From Falsiroseomonas ponticola (lineage in GTDB: Bacteria; Pseudomonadota; Alphaproteobacteria; Acetobacterales; Acetobacteraceae), in contig NZ_JAERQN010000001.1 in NCBI RefSeq assembly GCF_016805305.1, forward strand, positions 496,001-560,000: a DNA stretch of 64,000 nucleotides. Direction: 5' to 3'. Below are positions 43,130-52,170 of this stretch, piece by piece. The notes under the pieces were generated by a model that saw nothing but the letters and a program-made list of their open reading frames with translations, ran no database searches and had not been told where the DNA came from. Positions within the stretch are counted from its first letter, which is position 1; every line of letters begins with the position of its first letter. A program made the position numbers and the translations under genes.

Positions 43130-43801
43130 ATGACCGACCAAGCCCCCGCCCCCGCGACCGCCGAGCCCGTGCCGCCCGCCCCGCCGCCGGTCGCGGCCAC
43201 CCCGGTGGTGGAGCGCCCGGTGCTGGATGGCGCGGGGATGGACCTGCTGTTCCGGGAAGCGCGAACCCACTACGCCTGGCAGGACCGGCCGGTGCCGGAG
43301 GCGACGCTGGAGGCGATGTACAACCTGCTGCGCATGGGCCCGACCTCGGCCAATTGCAGCCCGGCGCGCTTCGTCTTCATCCGGACCTCGGAAGGCAAGG
43401 CGCGGCTGAAGCAGGTGCTGTCGCCCGGCAATGTCGAGAAGACGATGAAGGCGCCGGTGGTCTGCATCGTGGCGCATGACCAGGCCTTCTACGACAAGCT
43501 CGGCTTCCTGTTCCCGGGCGCGGAGCTGCGCGGCTGGTACGCCGACAACCCGGCGCTGGCGGATGCGACGGCGCTGCGCAACGGCACGCTGCAGGGCGGC
43601 TACCTGATCATGGCGGCCCGCGCCGTCGGGCTGGATGCCGCGCCGATGAGCGGCTTCGACAACTACCAGCTGGACAACCTGTTCTTCGCGGGCACGCGGT
43701 GGAAGTCGAACTTCCTGGTCGCGCTGGGCTATGGCGAGGCGGCGGCGCTGCCGCCGCGCAACCCGCGCCTGAGCTTCGACGAGGCCTGCCGCTTCGAGTG
43801 A
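43130..43801 (+). CDS. RutE/HadB-type nitroreductase-family FMN reductase
   Basis: 223 aa. After a Pro/Ala-rich 25-residue leader comes the RutE-like pattern: DLLFREARTHYAWQDRPVPE, LLRMGPTSANCSPARFVFIR with FMN-binding residues, and GYLIMAARAVGLDAAPMSGF. The family includes malonic semialdehyde reductase RutE. No other rut gene is adjacent, so the substrate is open; a general quinone or semialdehyde reductase is equally possible. The leader is longer than in typical RutE. Confidence 0.85.
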   Translation: MTDQAPAPATAEPVPPAPPPVAATPVVERPVLDGAGMDLLFREARTHYAWQDRPVPEATLEAMYNLLRMGPTSANCSPARFVFIRTSEGKARLKQVLSPGNVEKTMKAPVVCIVAHDQAFYDKLGFLFPGAELRGWYADNPALADATALRNGTLQGGYLIMAARAVGLDAAPMSGFDNYQLDNLFFAGTRWKSNFLVALGYGEAAALPPRNPRLSFDEACRFE

Positions 43802-43808
43802 AGCCCTT

Positions 43809-43841
43809 CCCCCCCTCCCCCGCGCTGGCGGGGAGGGGGGG
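43809..43841. terminator. Bidirectional GC hairpin between converging genes
   Basis: A ~12-bp stem made of C-run/T/C-run against G-run/A/G-run with a nine-base loop, located in the 56-base gap between two converging genes. No U tract, but position and stability suit a two-way terminator. Confidence 0.6.
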
Positions 43842-43857
43842 GTGGGGGTCGAAGCCC

Positions 43858-44577
43858 TCAGGCGGCCTGGGCGCGCCCCGCGGTGGGGTCGAGGCGGTAG
43901 CCGCCGCCTTCCGTCACCAGCAGCCGGGCATTGGAGGGATCCGGCTCGATCTTCTGGCGCAGGCGGTAGATGTGGGTCTCCAGCGTGTGGGTCGTGACCG
44001 CGCTGTTGTAGCCCCAGACCTCGTTCAGCAGGATCTGCCGCCCGACCGGCCGGCCGCCGGCGCGGTAGAGGTACTTGAGGATCGCCGCCTCCTTCTCCGT
44101 CAGCCGGATCTTCCGGTTCCGCGCCACTTCCAGCAGCAGCTTGGCGGAGGGGCGGAAGGTGTAGGGGCCGACGGTGAAGACCGCGTCCTCGCTGTTGTCG
44201 AAGACGCGCAGCTGGGCGCGCAGCCGCGCCATCAGCTCGCTGACCCGGAAGGGCTTGGCGATGTAGTCGTTGGCGCCGGAATCGAGCCCGCGCACGATGT
44301 CCTGTTCGCCATCCGCGCCGGTCAGCATCAGGATCGGCATGCGGAGACCCTGCTTGCGCAGCCGCGCGCAGAGTTCCCGCCCATCGCCATCCGGCAGGCC
44401 GATGTCGAGGACGATGGCATCGAAGCGCGCATCCTCCGCGGCCAGCCTGGCCGCGGCTTCCGCCGCGGTCGCGGCCTCGGAGGCGACGAATTCACCGTCA
44501 TGGGCCAATTGTTCCGCCAGCGTCTGCCGGAGGGCTTCGTCGTCGTCCACGACGAGGATGGGGCGTGGACCGGCCAT
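43858..44577 (-). CDS. OmpR-family response regulator
   Basis: 239 aa. Receiver domain 1-125: acidic pocket DDD at 11-13, phospho-acceptor Asp58 in VLDIGLPDG, Thr86 in MLTGADG and Lys108 in AKPFR. The DNA-binding winged helix (~140-230) has RLTEKEAAILKYLYRAGGRP and LETHIYRLRQKIEPDPSN, as in OmpR/PhoB. It would activate or repress genes after phosphorylation. No histidine kinase gene is next to it, so its partner is elsewhere. It is divergent from ribA across 274 bases. Confidence 0.95.
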   Translation of the reverse strand: MAGPRPILVVDDDEALRQTLAEQLAHDGEFVASEAATAAEAAARLAAEDARFDAIVLDIGLPDGDGRELCARLRKQGLRMPILMLTGADGEQDIVRGLDSGANDYIAKPFRVSELMARLRAQLRVFDNSEDAVFTVGPYTFRPSAKLLLEVARNRKIRLTEKEAAILKYLYRAGGRPVGRQILLNEVWGYNSAVTTHTLETHIYRLRQKIEPDPSNARLLVTEGGGYRLDPTAGRAQAA

Positions 44578-44851
44578 GGTAGCTCCCGTATCTGTGAGGC
44601 GCCTTCACAACGGGCGCGATGCGCATCGGTTTCACGCAGCCGTGCCCGAATCTCGCGATACTGGGACGCGACAGGCGATCTGCGCGTCCCAATCTTGCCC
44701 GAGGCGTCATGCGAGGGGCAAGCCTCGTGACCATTACGTCACGATCACCCTCGCTTGACGGGCAGAACGTTTTTCTCGGGGCCTGCCCCCTCCCAAACGC
44801 CTTCCGCACGCCACATTCGGGCGCGCCAATGGGCGAGTACCGGAACGCCAG

Positions 44852-46060
44852 ATGATGAAAACCACCGCCCCCCTCGCATCACAGATGCGCGACCACGGCA
44901 CCGATGCCGGACCCGGCGCCGGCGACGCGCAGGTGGCCGCGCTGCGCGCCGTCCATCGCGTGGCCAGCGACCTGCGGCGCGGCACGCCCGTGCTGGTGCG
45001 CGGCGCGGAAGGCGCGATCGTGGTCGCGGCGGCGGAGACGGTATCGGCCCGCGGCCTTTCGGAACTCGCCAGCGCGGCGATCGGCCCGGCGCTGCTGCTG
45101 CTGGCGCCGGTGCGGGCGGCGGCGGTGCTGCAGCGCCCGGTGCCGCAGGCGCTGGCAGCGGCCAATGCCGGATCCCCGCCGGAGATGGGCGTGGTGGCGC
45201 TGCGCCTGCCCGCCGGGCTGCTGGACCCCGCCGCGCTGCGCAGCCTGGCGGACCCGACGGCGGAGCGGCTGCTGCCGGCGGAGCCCGAGCGCGGCGCGCC
45301 GCCGCCCCACGCCATGGCCGCGATCGCGCTGGCCAAGCTGGCGCGGCTGCTGCCCGCGCTGGTCGCCGCCCCGGCGGCCGAAGCCACCGCCGCGCGGCTG
45401 AACCTGCTGGCCGTGGATGCCGCGGACATCCTGGCCTACCCGACCGGCGCCGCCATGACGCTGGCGCGCGTGGCGGAGGCGCGCGTGCCGCTGGAGGATG
45501 CGCCGGAGGCCCGGATCGTGGCCTTCCGCGCCGCCGATGGCGGGATCGAGCACCTGGCCATCCTGGTGGGCCAGCCGGAAGCGGCGCTGGCCGCCGGCAC
45601 GGCGCCGCTGGCCCGCATCCATTCCGAATGCTTCACCGGCGACCTGCTGGGCAGCCTGCGCTGCGATTGCGGGCCGCAGCTGCGCGGCGCGATCAAGCGC
45701 ATGGCGGAGGACCCGGCCGGCGGCGTGCTGCTCTACCTGGCGCAGGAAGGGCGGGGCATCGGGCTGGTCAACAAGCTGCGCGCCTATGCGCTGCAGGATA
45801 CCGGGCTCGACACGCTCGATGCCAACCGGGCGCTGGGCTATGGCGCGGATGAGCGGAATTTCTGGGTGGCGGCGGAGATGCTGCGCGCGGTGGGCATCGG
45901 CCGGGTGCGGCTGCTGACCAACAACCCGGACAAGCTGGCGGGGCTCGCGGCCTGCGGGATCGGGGTGGAGGGGCGGGAGGCCCATCAGTTCGAGGCCAAT
46001 GGCGTGAACGACGCCTATCTGGAGACCAAGGCCCGCCGCTTCGGGCACCTGCTGGCCTGA
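44852..46060 (+). CDS. ribA: GTP cyclohydrolase II
   Basis: 402 aa. The catalytic RibA domain is in the C-terminal ~190 residues: Zn ligands Cys260, Cys271 and Cys273 in HSECFTGDLLGSLRCDCGPQ, the GTP-binding EGRGIGLVNKLRAYALQD, the DANRALGYGADERNF loop and LTNNPDKL. It makes the first committed riboflavin precursor from GTP. The ~210-residue N-terminal region occupies the place of RibB but lacks RibB acidic motifs, so it is not a functional DHBP synthase by eye. The stop overlaps the next start (TGATG). No FMN riboswitch is visible upstream. Confidence 0.92.
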   Translation: MMKTTAPLASQMRDHGTDAGPGAGDAQVAALRAVHRVASDLRRGTPVLVRGAEGAIVVAAAETVSARGLSELASAAIGPALLLLAPVRAAAVLQRPVPQALAAANAGSPPEMGVVALRLPAGLLDPAALRSLADPTAERLLPAEPERGAPPPHAMAAIALAKLARLLPALVAAPAAEATAARLNLLAVDAADILAYPTGAAMTLARVAEARVPLEDAPEARIVAFRAADGGIEHLAILVGQPEAALAAGTAPLARIHSECFTGDLLGSLRCDCGPQLRGAIKRMAEDPAGGVLLYLAQEGRGIGLVNKLRAYALQDTGLDTLDANRALGYGADERNFWVAAEMLRAVGIGRVRLLTNNPDKLAGLAACGIGVEGREAHQFEANGVNDAYLETKARRFGHLLA

Positions 46061-46590
46061 TGGCGGCGGAGGCGGGCTACGCGCGCATCCAGCCCCAGGG
46101 CGACGGCAAGCGCGGCTTGTTCGTCCTGGACGGGCTGGTGCTGCGCTGTGCCCTCGGCAAGGGCGGCGTGCGGCCCGCGACGCAGAAGCGGGAGGGGGAT
46201 GGCGCGACCCCCGCGGCCAGCATGGCGCTGCGCCGCGTGCTCTACCGGGCCGATCGCGGCCCGCCGCCCCGCTGCGCCGTGCCGGTGGAGCCGCTCTCCC
46301 CCAGCGATGGCTGGTGCGACGACCCGGCCGACCGCGCCTATAACCGCCCCGTCCAGCTGCCCTTCGGGGGGTCGCATGAGCGGCTGTGGCGGGACGATGC
46401 GGTCTATGACGTGATCGGCGTGCTGGGCTGGAACGACGCGCCGGTGGAGCGCGGCCGGGGCAGCGCCATCTTCCTGCACCTGGCGCGGGACGATTTCTCG
46501 CCCACCGAGGGCTGCGTGGCCCTCGCAGCCCGCGATCTCCGCGCGGTGCTGGAGGCGGGGCTGCGCGGGGTCACGGTGCTGGAGGGCTGA
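46060..46590 (+). CDS. L,D-transpeptidase (YkuD family)
   Basis: 176 aa. The catalytic region SAIFLHLARDDFSPTEGCVA contains the H-x(n)-S/T-x-G-C arrangement with the nucleophilic Cys near 154; the N-terminal RCALGKGGVRPATQKREGDG and VQLPFGGSHERLW are also seen in short YkuD proteins. No signal peptide is visible, which is common in this subgroup of small YkuD enzymes but leaves the location open. It would cross-link or modify peptidoglycan. Coupled to ribA by a one-base overlap. Confidence 0.88.
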   Translation: MAAEAGYARIQPQGDGKRGLFVLDGLVLRCALGKGGVRPATQKREGDGATPAASMALRRVLYRADRGPPPRCAVPVEPLSPSDGWCDDPADRAYNRPVQLPFGGSHERLWRDDAVYDVIGVLGWNDAPVERGRGSAIFLHLARDDFSPTEGCVALAARDLRAVLEAGLRGVTVLEG

Positions 46591-46594
46591 TGCC

Positions 46595-47224
46595 TCACCC
46601 CGGCAGGGGCGGCGGCACGGTGGCGGCCACGGCGGGGCGCGCCATCATGCGGTCGAGATAGGGGACCAGGTGCCGCGCCGCCGCCATCCGCGCGCCGGCC
46701 AGCGGCAGCCCGCGCAGCCAGTGCAGGATCGGCACCAGATAGGCATCGGCCAGGGTGAAGGCCTGCCCGCCGGCGAAACCGCCTTCCAGCGCCGCGTCCA
46801 GCCAGGCCAGGTGGCGCTCCAGCCCCGGCAGCGTGGCCTCCACGCGGCCGGGGTCCGGCCGGCCATCCGCCGTGCCGGGGAAGAGATAGGCGAAGAGGTG
46901 CTGGCGGATCAGCACCGGCTCCGCCGCCGTCACGATCAGGGAAACCCATTGCTCGGCCCGCGCGGCGGCGCGGGGGTCCCGCGGCATCAGCGCCGGGCCG
47001 TCGAAGGCCTGGTCGATGAAGGCCATGATGGCGCGGCTTTCCGCCAGCACCAGCTCGCCCTGCCGCAGCACGGGGATGCGGCCGAGCGGGTGCAGGCCCG
47101 CGAGGTCCGGATGGCCGGGCGGCAGCGGCGTGCTGACATGCGGCACCCCCTTCTCCCCGGCCGCGATGCGGGCGGCCCAGACGAAGTTGCTCTGCGGGAT
47201 ACCGATGATCTCGATGGGGGGCAT
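46595..47224 (-). CDS. Glutathione S-transferase family protein
   Basis: 209 aa. The N-terminal thioredoxin-like domain (1-80) begins IEIIGIPQSNFVWAARIAAG and has the cis-Pro in LGRIPVL and the glutathione Glu-Ser in LAESRAI. The C-terminal all-helical domain (~90-205) has FTLADAYLVPILHWL. The N-terminal Ser/Asn position is where phi- or beta-class GSTs place the catalytic residue. Substrate unknown. It converges with the transpeptidase gene, with four bases between stops. Confidence 0.88.
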   Translation of the reverse strand: MPPIEIIGIPQSNFVWAARIAAGEKGVPHVSTPLPPGHPDLAGLHPLGRIPVLRQGELVLAESRAIMAFIDQAFDGPALMPRDPRAAARAEQWVSLIVTAAEPVLIRQHLFAYLFPGTADGRPDPGRVEATLPGLERHLAWLDAALEGGFAGGQAFTLADAYLVPILHWLRGLPLAGARMAAARHLVPYLDRMMARPAVAATVPPPLPG

Positions 47225-47291
47225 GGACGGTCTCCTCGGGGCAATGGCGCCCCGGGGATGACGCGCGGGCCGGGCCCGTTTCGACAGGCCG

Positions 47292-48833
47292 TCAGCTCCT
47301 GCGGCGCCGCAGGCTGCGCAGCGCCTCCCGCAGGTCCAACCCGCCCAGCGCCTGCGCCGCGCCGAAATAGGTGACGAGCCCGGCGCCGATCAGCACCGCG
47401 ATCCCCGCCAGCCGCGCCAGCCCGTGCTCCAGCGGGAAGATCGCGGCCTGCAGCGCCAGCAGCACGGCGGACATGACCAGCGCGGCCGCCAGCAGCCGCG
47501 GCACGGCGCGGCGCAGCCGCCGGTCCAGCACCAGCTGCCGCCGGCGGGTCAGCAGCCAGCCCAGCACCAGCACATTGGTCCAGGAGGCGAGCGAGGTCGC
47601 GAGCGCGATGCCGACATGGCTGAAATAGCGGGTCAGCAGCAGGTTCAGCGCCAGGTTCAGCGCCACCACCCCCATCGCGACCTTCACCGGCGTCGCCGTG
47701 TCGCCGCGGGCGAAGAAGCCCGGCGTCAGCGCCTTCACCAGCACGAAGGCCGGCAGCCCCACCGCATAGGCGACCAGCGCCAGGGAGGTTGCGGCAGTGG
47801 CCGCGGCATCGAAGGCGCCGCGTTCGAACAGCGTGCCGATGATGGGCCGCGCCACGCAGGCCATGGCGAAGGCGGCGGGCAGGGCGAAGGCCAGCGTCAG
47901 CTCGATGGCGCGGTTCTGGCTGCGATGCGCCGAGAGCGCCTTGCCGGTGCGGAGCTGCCGGGACAGCAGCGGCAGCAGCGCGGTGCCGACGGCCGCGCCG
48001 ATGACGCCGAGCGGCAGCTGGCTGATCCGGTCGGCGTAGTAGAGGAAGCTGACCGCGCCGGCCGGCAGCAGGGACCCGATGATGATCCCGATGGCCAGGT
48101 TGAGCTGCGTGACCCCCGCGCCGACCAGCCCCGGCCCCATCCGGCGCAGCACGCCCCGCACCTCCGGCGTCAGCCGCGGCACGGAAAGCGGGTTGATGGC
48201 CATCCCCGCGACGCGCGCCGCCACGATCAGCATCAGCAGCTGCACGAGGCCCGAGGCCACCACGCCCCAGGCCAGGGCATGGGCGGGTGTGGCGACATAG
48301 GGCGTGAGGCCGAGCAGCGCCGCCATGGAGATCAGGTTGAACAGCACCGGCGCCGCGGCGGCGGCGGCGAAGCGGTCCATCCCGTTCAGCACGCCGGAGA
48401 CGAGCGCGGCCAGGCAGATGAACAGCAGGTAGGGGAAGGTGATGCGGGTGAGTTCCACCGCCAGCGGGAAGCGCAGCGCCTCTCCCACGAAGCCGGGCGC
48501 CAGGACGAAGAGGAGTTGCGGCATGAAGATGATGCCGATGGCGACCAGGCCGCTGAGGGAGAGCGTCATCAGCCCCGCCAGCGAATTGGCCAGCGCCCGC
48601 GCCTTGGCCGGCCCGTCCAGCGCATAGGCGCCGGCGAAGGCGGGGACGAAGGCGGCGTTGAAGGCGCCCTCCCCGAAGAGCTGGCGGAACAGGTTGGGCA
48701 GGCGGAGCGCCACGAAGAAGGCATCCCCGATCGGCCCGGCGCCGAGCCGGGCGGCGATCAGCATGTCCCGCGCGAAGCCGAGCAGGCGGCTCGCCATGGT
48801 CCAGCCGCCGACGGTGAAGATGCTGCGCAGCAT
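47292..48833 (-). CDS. murJ: Lipid II flippase MurJ (MviN)
   Basis: 513 aa with about 14 membrane helices, normal for MurJ. It flips lipid II across the inner membrane for peptidoglycan synthesis. Signature segments: TVGGWTMASRLLGFARDMLI, FRQLFGEGAFNAAFVPAF with the conserved Arg/Glu/Gly, and RDTATP-like FFARGDTATPVKVAMG in the second half. The ending LREALRSLRRRRS is basic and cytosolic. 67 bases upstream of the GST gene and probably transcribed with it. Confidence 0.95.
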   Translation of the reverse strand: MLRSIFTVGGWTMASRLLGFARDMLIAARLGAGPIGDAFFVALRLPNLFRQLFGEGAFNAAFVPAFAGAYALDGPAKARALANSLAGLMTLSLSGLVAIGIIFMPQLLFVLAPGFVGEALRFPLAVELTRITFPYLLFICLAALVSGVLNGMDRFAAAAAAPVLFNLISMAALLGLTPYVATPAHALAWGVVASGLVQLLMLIVAARVAGMAINPLSVPRLTPEVRGVLRRMGPGLVGAGVTQLNLAIGIIIGSLLPAGAVSFLYYADRISQLPLGVIGAAVGTALLPLLSRQLRTGKALSAHRSQNRAIELTLAFALPAAFAMACVARPIIGTLFERGAFDAAATAATSLALVAYAVGLPAFVLVKALTPGFFARGDTATPVKVAMGVVALNLALNLLLTRYFSHVGIALATSLASWTNVLVLGWLLTRRRQLVLDRRLRRAVPRLLAAALVMSAVLLALQAAIFPLEHGLARLAGIAVLIGAGLVTYFGAAQALGGLDLREALRSLRRRRS

Positions 48834-49087
48834 CCGCCGGGTTTAGTCCGGAAGACGGGGGCGGGGAACCGCGCCGGCCCGGCGGTTCATGGATGGTTAT
48901 CATGCCGGGACTAGAACACCGCGCCAGGAGACTGGCGGCTGAGGCTTCGCGAGGGAGGCTTCGTCCCTGGCAGCGGCCGGGCGCAGCCGATGCCGATGGC
49001 ATCGGCGGGTCCGGCGACGCTCCGGGGCGGAAGCGCCCGGCGATGCCGGCCCGCCGGCGTTCCCGAACGGTCACCAAGGCCAGGCGC

Positions 49088-49444
49088 ATGGCGATACCGC
49101 CCTTCCGCTCCCCCCAGCCCGCCGGGCCGCGCGCCCTGGCCGCGGCCTGGGCGCTGCTGGGGGCGGCGACGATCGGGCTCCTCGTCATGCAGGCCCTGCC
49201 GAGGGCGGAGTTGCCGGTGCTGCTGGTCTTCCCGCCCGGGCTCGATGCCGATCGGGCCCTGGCCGGCGTGCTGGCGGTGCCGGGCTGGGATCCCGCGCTG
49301 GTGCGGGGCATCGGGCCCTTCGCCATCGCCATCGCGGCACCGGTGGCCGCCCGGGCGGATGCCGGGGCGCTGCGCCGGGGCAGCGGGGCGTGGCTCAGCC
49401 TGCCGGCCCCCGGCCGCGCGGCCTGCGCGGGGCGCATGGGGTGA
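49088..49444 (+). CDS. Hypothetical membrane protein, 118 aa
   Basis: From ATG 49088; the frame is open from 48893 but the earlier codons lack support. One transmembrane helix (~15-37, RALAAAWALLGAATIGLLVM) and an outer domain with VLLVFPPGLDADRALAGVLA. The region facing out may be a small alpha/beta domain. No family recognised. It lies divergent from murJ and upstream of a chemoreceptor gene. Confidence 0.5.
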   Translation: MAIPPFRSPQPAGPRALAAAWALLGAATIGLLVMQALPRAELPVLLVFPPGLDADRALAGVLAVPGWDPALVRGIGPFAIAIAAPVAARADAGALRRGSGAWLSLPAPGRAACAGRMG

Positions 49445-49537
49445 TGCGGCGCGTCGCCGGGGCGGCGCGCCTGGACTGAAACGACCGCTCCACGCCGCGC
49501 CGCGGCGCGCCGGCCATCTTGCGGAGACTGGGTGCCC

Positions 49538-50998
49538 ATGGATCTGGATCGACTGCGCCGCGGGACGGCGCGCATGCTGCTGTGGGCGCTGGGCGCCTGC
49601 GTGCCGCTGCTGGTGCTGGCCGCCTGGGCATCCGGCGCCGGGCTGGGCACGGTGCTGGGCGCGGGCGCGCTGGCCGCGGCCGCCCTTGCCGCGGCGCTGC
49701 TGGCCGCCCAGGCGGGGGTGGCGCATCCGGCCATCCGCCCCGTGATCGCGGTGGCGCTGATGGTGCAGGTCTCCCTGCTGGTCTGGGTCTCGCCCGACGG
49801 GCTGCGGATCGACATGCACATGGCCTATTTCGCCGCGCTGGCCGTGGCGGCGGGGCTGGTGGACCGGCGGGCGATCATCCTCGGCACCCTGACCGTCGCG
49901 GTGCACCACACCGTGCTGGCCGCGCTGGCGCCGGTGATCGTCTTCGGCAGCGATGCGTCGCTGCTGCGCGTCGCGGTGCATGCCGGCATCCTGGTGGCGG
50001 AAGCGGCGGCGCTGATCGCCCTGATCACCGGGCTGCAGCGCGCCTTCGCCGCGACCGAGGCCGCGATGACGGAGGCGACCGGCGCGCGGGCCGCCGAACA
50101 GGCCGCCCTGGCGCGGCGGGAGGAGCGGGAAGCCGCGGCGGCGGCCGAGGCCCGGGCCGGCCGCCAGGCGCTGGCCACGCAGATGGAAACCCAGGTGGGC
50201 GGCGTGGCCGGGGATGTGGTGGCGGCGGCCGGGGAGATCGGCCAGGCGGCCGGGGGGCTGGGCCAGGCGGCCAAGGCCGGGCGGGACAGCGCCCAGGATG
50301 CCGCGCGCGCCACGGCGGCCGCGGCGGCGGGGGTGCAGACCGTGGCCTCGGCGGCGGAGGAGCTGGCGACCGCGGTGGCGGAGGTGACGCGCCAGGTGGC
50401 GGGCGCCGCGCGGGTGGCGGGCCAGGCCTCCACCCAGGCGCGGGAGACGGATGCGCTGGTGAACGGCCTGGCGGAGGGTGCCGCGCGCATCGGCCAGGTG
50501 GTGCGGCTGATCAGCGACATCGCGGGGCAGACCAACCTGCTGGCGCTGAATGCGACGATCGAGGCGGCGCGGGCCGGGGAGGCCGGGAAGGGCTTCGCCG
50601 TGGTTGCCGGGGAAGTGAAGGCGCTGGCCGCGCAGACGGCGAAGGCGACGGAGGAGATCGGCCAGCAGGTCGCGGCCATCCAGGGCTCCACCGCCGAGGC
50701 CGTGAAGGCCATCCGCGGCATCGCCGATGTGGTGGGCGACCTCGATGCGGTGTCCGGCGCCATCGCCGCCGCCGTCGAACAGCAGGGCGCCGCGACGCGG
50801 GAGATCGCGGGCACGGCCGCGCAGGTGGCCAGCAGCACCGATGCGGCCGCCAGCGCGGTGAGCCGCGCCGAGCAGGCGATCGGCGCGACGAATGCGGCCG
50901 TCACTGTGCTGGAGGAGACGGCGCGGCGGCTGGACCAGGGGGCCGCGGCGCTGCGCGGGATGCTGGGCGCCACGGTGCAGGGCCTGCGCGCGGCCTGA
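49538..50998 (+). CDS. Methyl-accepting chemotaxis protein with polytopic membrane sensor
   Basis: 486 aa from ATG 49538; GTG 49532 has a better-placed GGAG and would add two residues. The N-terminal ~180 residues form about six membrane helices and no periplasmic domain. Conserved-looking His lie at [15 protein letters not shown] and [14 protein letters not shown]. The cytosolic part lacks HAMP and ends in the signalling hairpin with tip [20 protein letters not shown]. The sensor may read membrane or redox state, or bind heme through the His residues (inference). Confidence 0.88.
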   Translation: MDLDRLRRGTARMLLWALGACVPLLVLAAWASGAGLGTVLGAGALAAAALAAALLAAQAGVAHPAIRPVIAVALMVQVSLLVWVSPDGLRIDMHMAYFAALAVAAGLVDRRAIILGTLTVAVHHTVLAALAPVIVFGSDASLLRVAVHAGILVAEAAALIALITGLQRAFAATEAAMTEATGARAAEQAALARREEREAAAAAEARAGRQALATQMETQVGGVAGDVVAAAGEIGQAAGGLGQAAKAGRDSAQDAARATAAAAAGVQTVASAAEELATAVAEVTRQVAGAARVAGQASTQARETDALVNGLAEGAARIGQVVRLISDIAGQTNLLALNATIEAARAGEAGKGFAVVAGEVKALAAQTAKATEEIGQQVAAIQGSTAEAVKAIRGIADVVGDLDAVSGAIAAAVEQQGAATREIAGTAAQVASSTDAAASAVSRAEQAIGATNAAVTVLEETARRLDQGAAALRGMLGATVQGLRAA

Positions 50999-51107
50999 CG
51001 CGGAAGGCCCGGGGTGCTTGCCCCGGCGCATCGGGGCGCCTAGGTGGGGGCGGCGCGTTTCGCACGCCTCCCCCTCCCGATCCGCCGAGATCCAGATCAC
51101 CATCGAC

Positions 51108-51674
51108 ATGAGCGACAAGCAGGATACCCCCACCCCGGCCGAGACCCCGGCCGAGGCCCCCGCGCCCGAGGGCGCGCAGCCCGGCGCGGCGGCGCCGACC
51201 GATGCGGAACGCATCGCGGCGCTCGAGGCCGAACTCGGCCAGATGCGCGACAAGTGGCTGCGGGCCGAGGCCGACAACGCCAATCTCCGCGCCCGCGCGA
51301 AGCGGGAGGCGGAGGATGCGCGGCTCTATGCCGTGCAGAAATTCGCCCGCGACGTGGTGGAGACGGCGGAGAACCTCCGCCGGGGCCTGGACAGCCTGCC
51401 GCCGGCGGCGGAGGACGAGCCGGAGTTGCTGGCCAAGCTGCGCGGCGGCTTCGAGGGGGTGGAGCGCGCCTTCACCGCCATGCTGGAACGCCACGGCGTG
51501 CAGAAGCTGGACGCGCAGGGCAAGCCCTTCGACCCGGAACTGCACCAGGCGATGGCCGAGCAGCCGGCGCCGGAGGGCGTGGAGCCCGGCACCATCATCC
51601 AGGCCTGGACGCCGGCCTGGACGCTGCATGGCCGCCTGCTGAAGCCCGCCATGGTGGTGGTCGCGGGCAAGTAG
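51108..51674 (+). CDS. grpE: Nucleotide exchange factor GrpE
   Basis: 188 aa. A disordered Pro/Ala/Glu-rich N-terminus (~1-30) is followed by the long GrpE coiled coil (ALEAELGQMRDKWLRAEADN) and the C-terminal beta-wing with GVQKLDAQGKPFDPELHQAM. It releases ADP from DnaK. dnaK and dnaJ lie 2 kb downstream on the same strand, separated by a GNAT gene and a minus-strand gene. Confidence 0.95.
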   Translation: MSDKQDTPTPAETPAEAPAPEGAQPGAAAPTDAERIAALEAELGQMRDKWLRAEADNANLRARAKREAEDARLYAVQKFARDVVETAENLRRGLDSLPPAAEDEPELLAKLRGGFEGVERAFTAMLERHGVQKLDAQGKPFDPELHQAMAEQPAPEGVEPGTIIQAWTPAWTLHGRLLKPAMVVVAGK

Positions 51675-51678
51675 CCCC

Positions 51679-52170
51679 GTGGCCCCGCGCGCCATCGCGC
51701 CGGCGGACCTGCCGGCGCTGAACGCGCTGAACGACGCGCATGCGGCGGCGGTGAACGCGCTGGCGCCCGGCGATTTCGCCGCGCTGGTGGCGGTTGCCTT
51801 CAGCGCGCGGATGATCGCGGCGCCGGATGGCTCGCCCGCCGCCTTCCTGCTGGCGCTGAGCCACGAGACGCCGGCGCAGGGGCCGAACCATGGCTGGTTC
51901 CTCGCCCGCCATCCGCGCTTCGCCTATGTTGATCGCGTCGTCGTGGCCGATGGCTGGCAGGGGCGCGGGCTGGGGCGGGTGCTCTATGACGACCTCGCGA
52001 CACAGGCGCGGGCGGCGGGGCTGCCGCTGCTGGCCTGCGAGGTGAACCTCGACCCGCCCAATCCCGGCAGCATGACCTTTCATGAGCGGCTGGGCTTCCT
52101 GCCGGCGGGGGAAGCAAGCGATCCGCGCAACGGGAAGCGGGTGCGCTACCTGGTCAGGGCGCTGCGGTAG
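51679..52170 (+). CDS. GNAT-family N-acetyltransferase
   Basis: 163 aa, GTG start four bases after the grpE stop. The acetyl-CoA loop is in RVVVADGWQGRGLGRVLYDD (R/Q-x-x-G-x-G/A), with the preceding strand FAYVDRVVV and the final SMTFHERLGF helix-strand typical of GNAT. It acetylates an amine; the substrate is unknown. Its 3' end overlaps the converging DUF3422 gene by 17 bases. Confidence 0.88.
   Translation: MAPRAIAPADLPALNALNDAHAAAVNALAPGDFAALVAVAFSARMIAAPDGSPAAFLLALSHETPAQGPNHGWFLARHPRFAYVDRVVVADGWQGRGLGRVLYDDLATQARAAGLPLLACEVNLDPPNPGSMTFHERLGFLPAGEASDPRNGKRVRYLVRALR

Noticed and set aside
43130..43801. Pyrimidine-degradation (rut) operon
   Set aside because: Only a RutE-like reductase is present; no rutA, B, C, D, F or G neighbour is seen.
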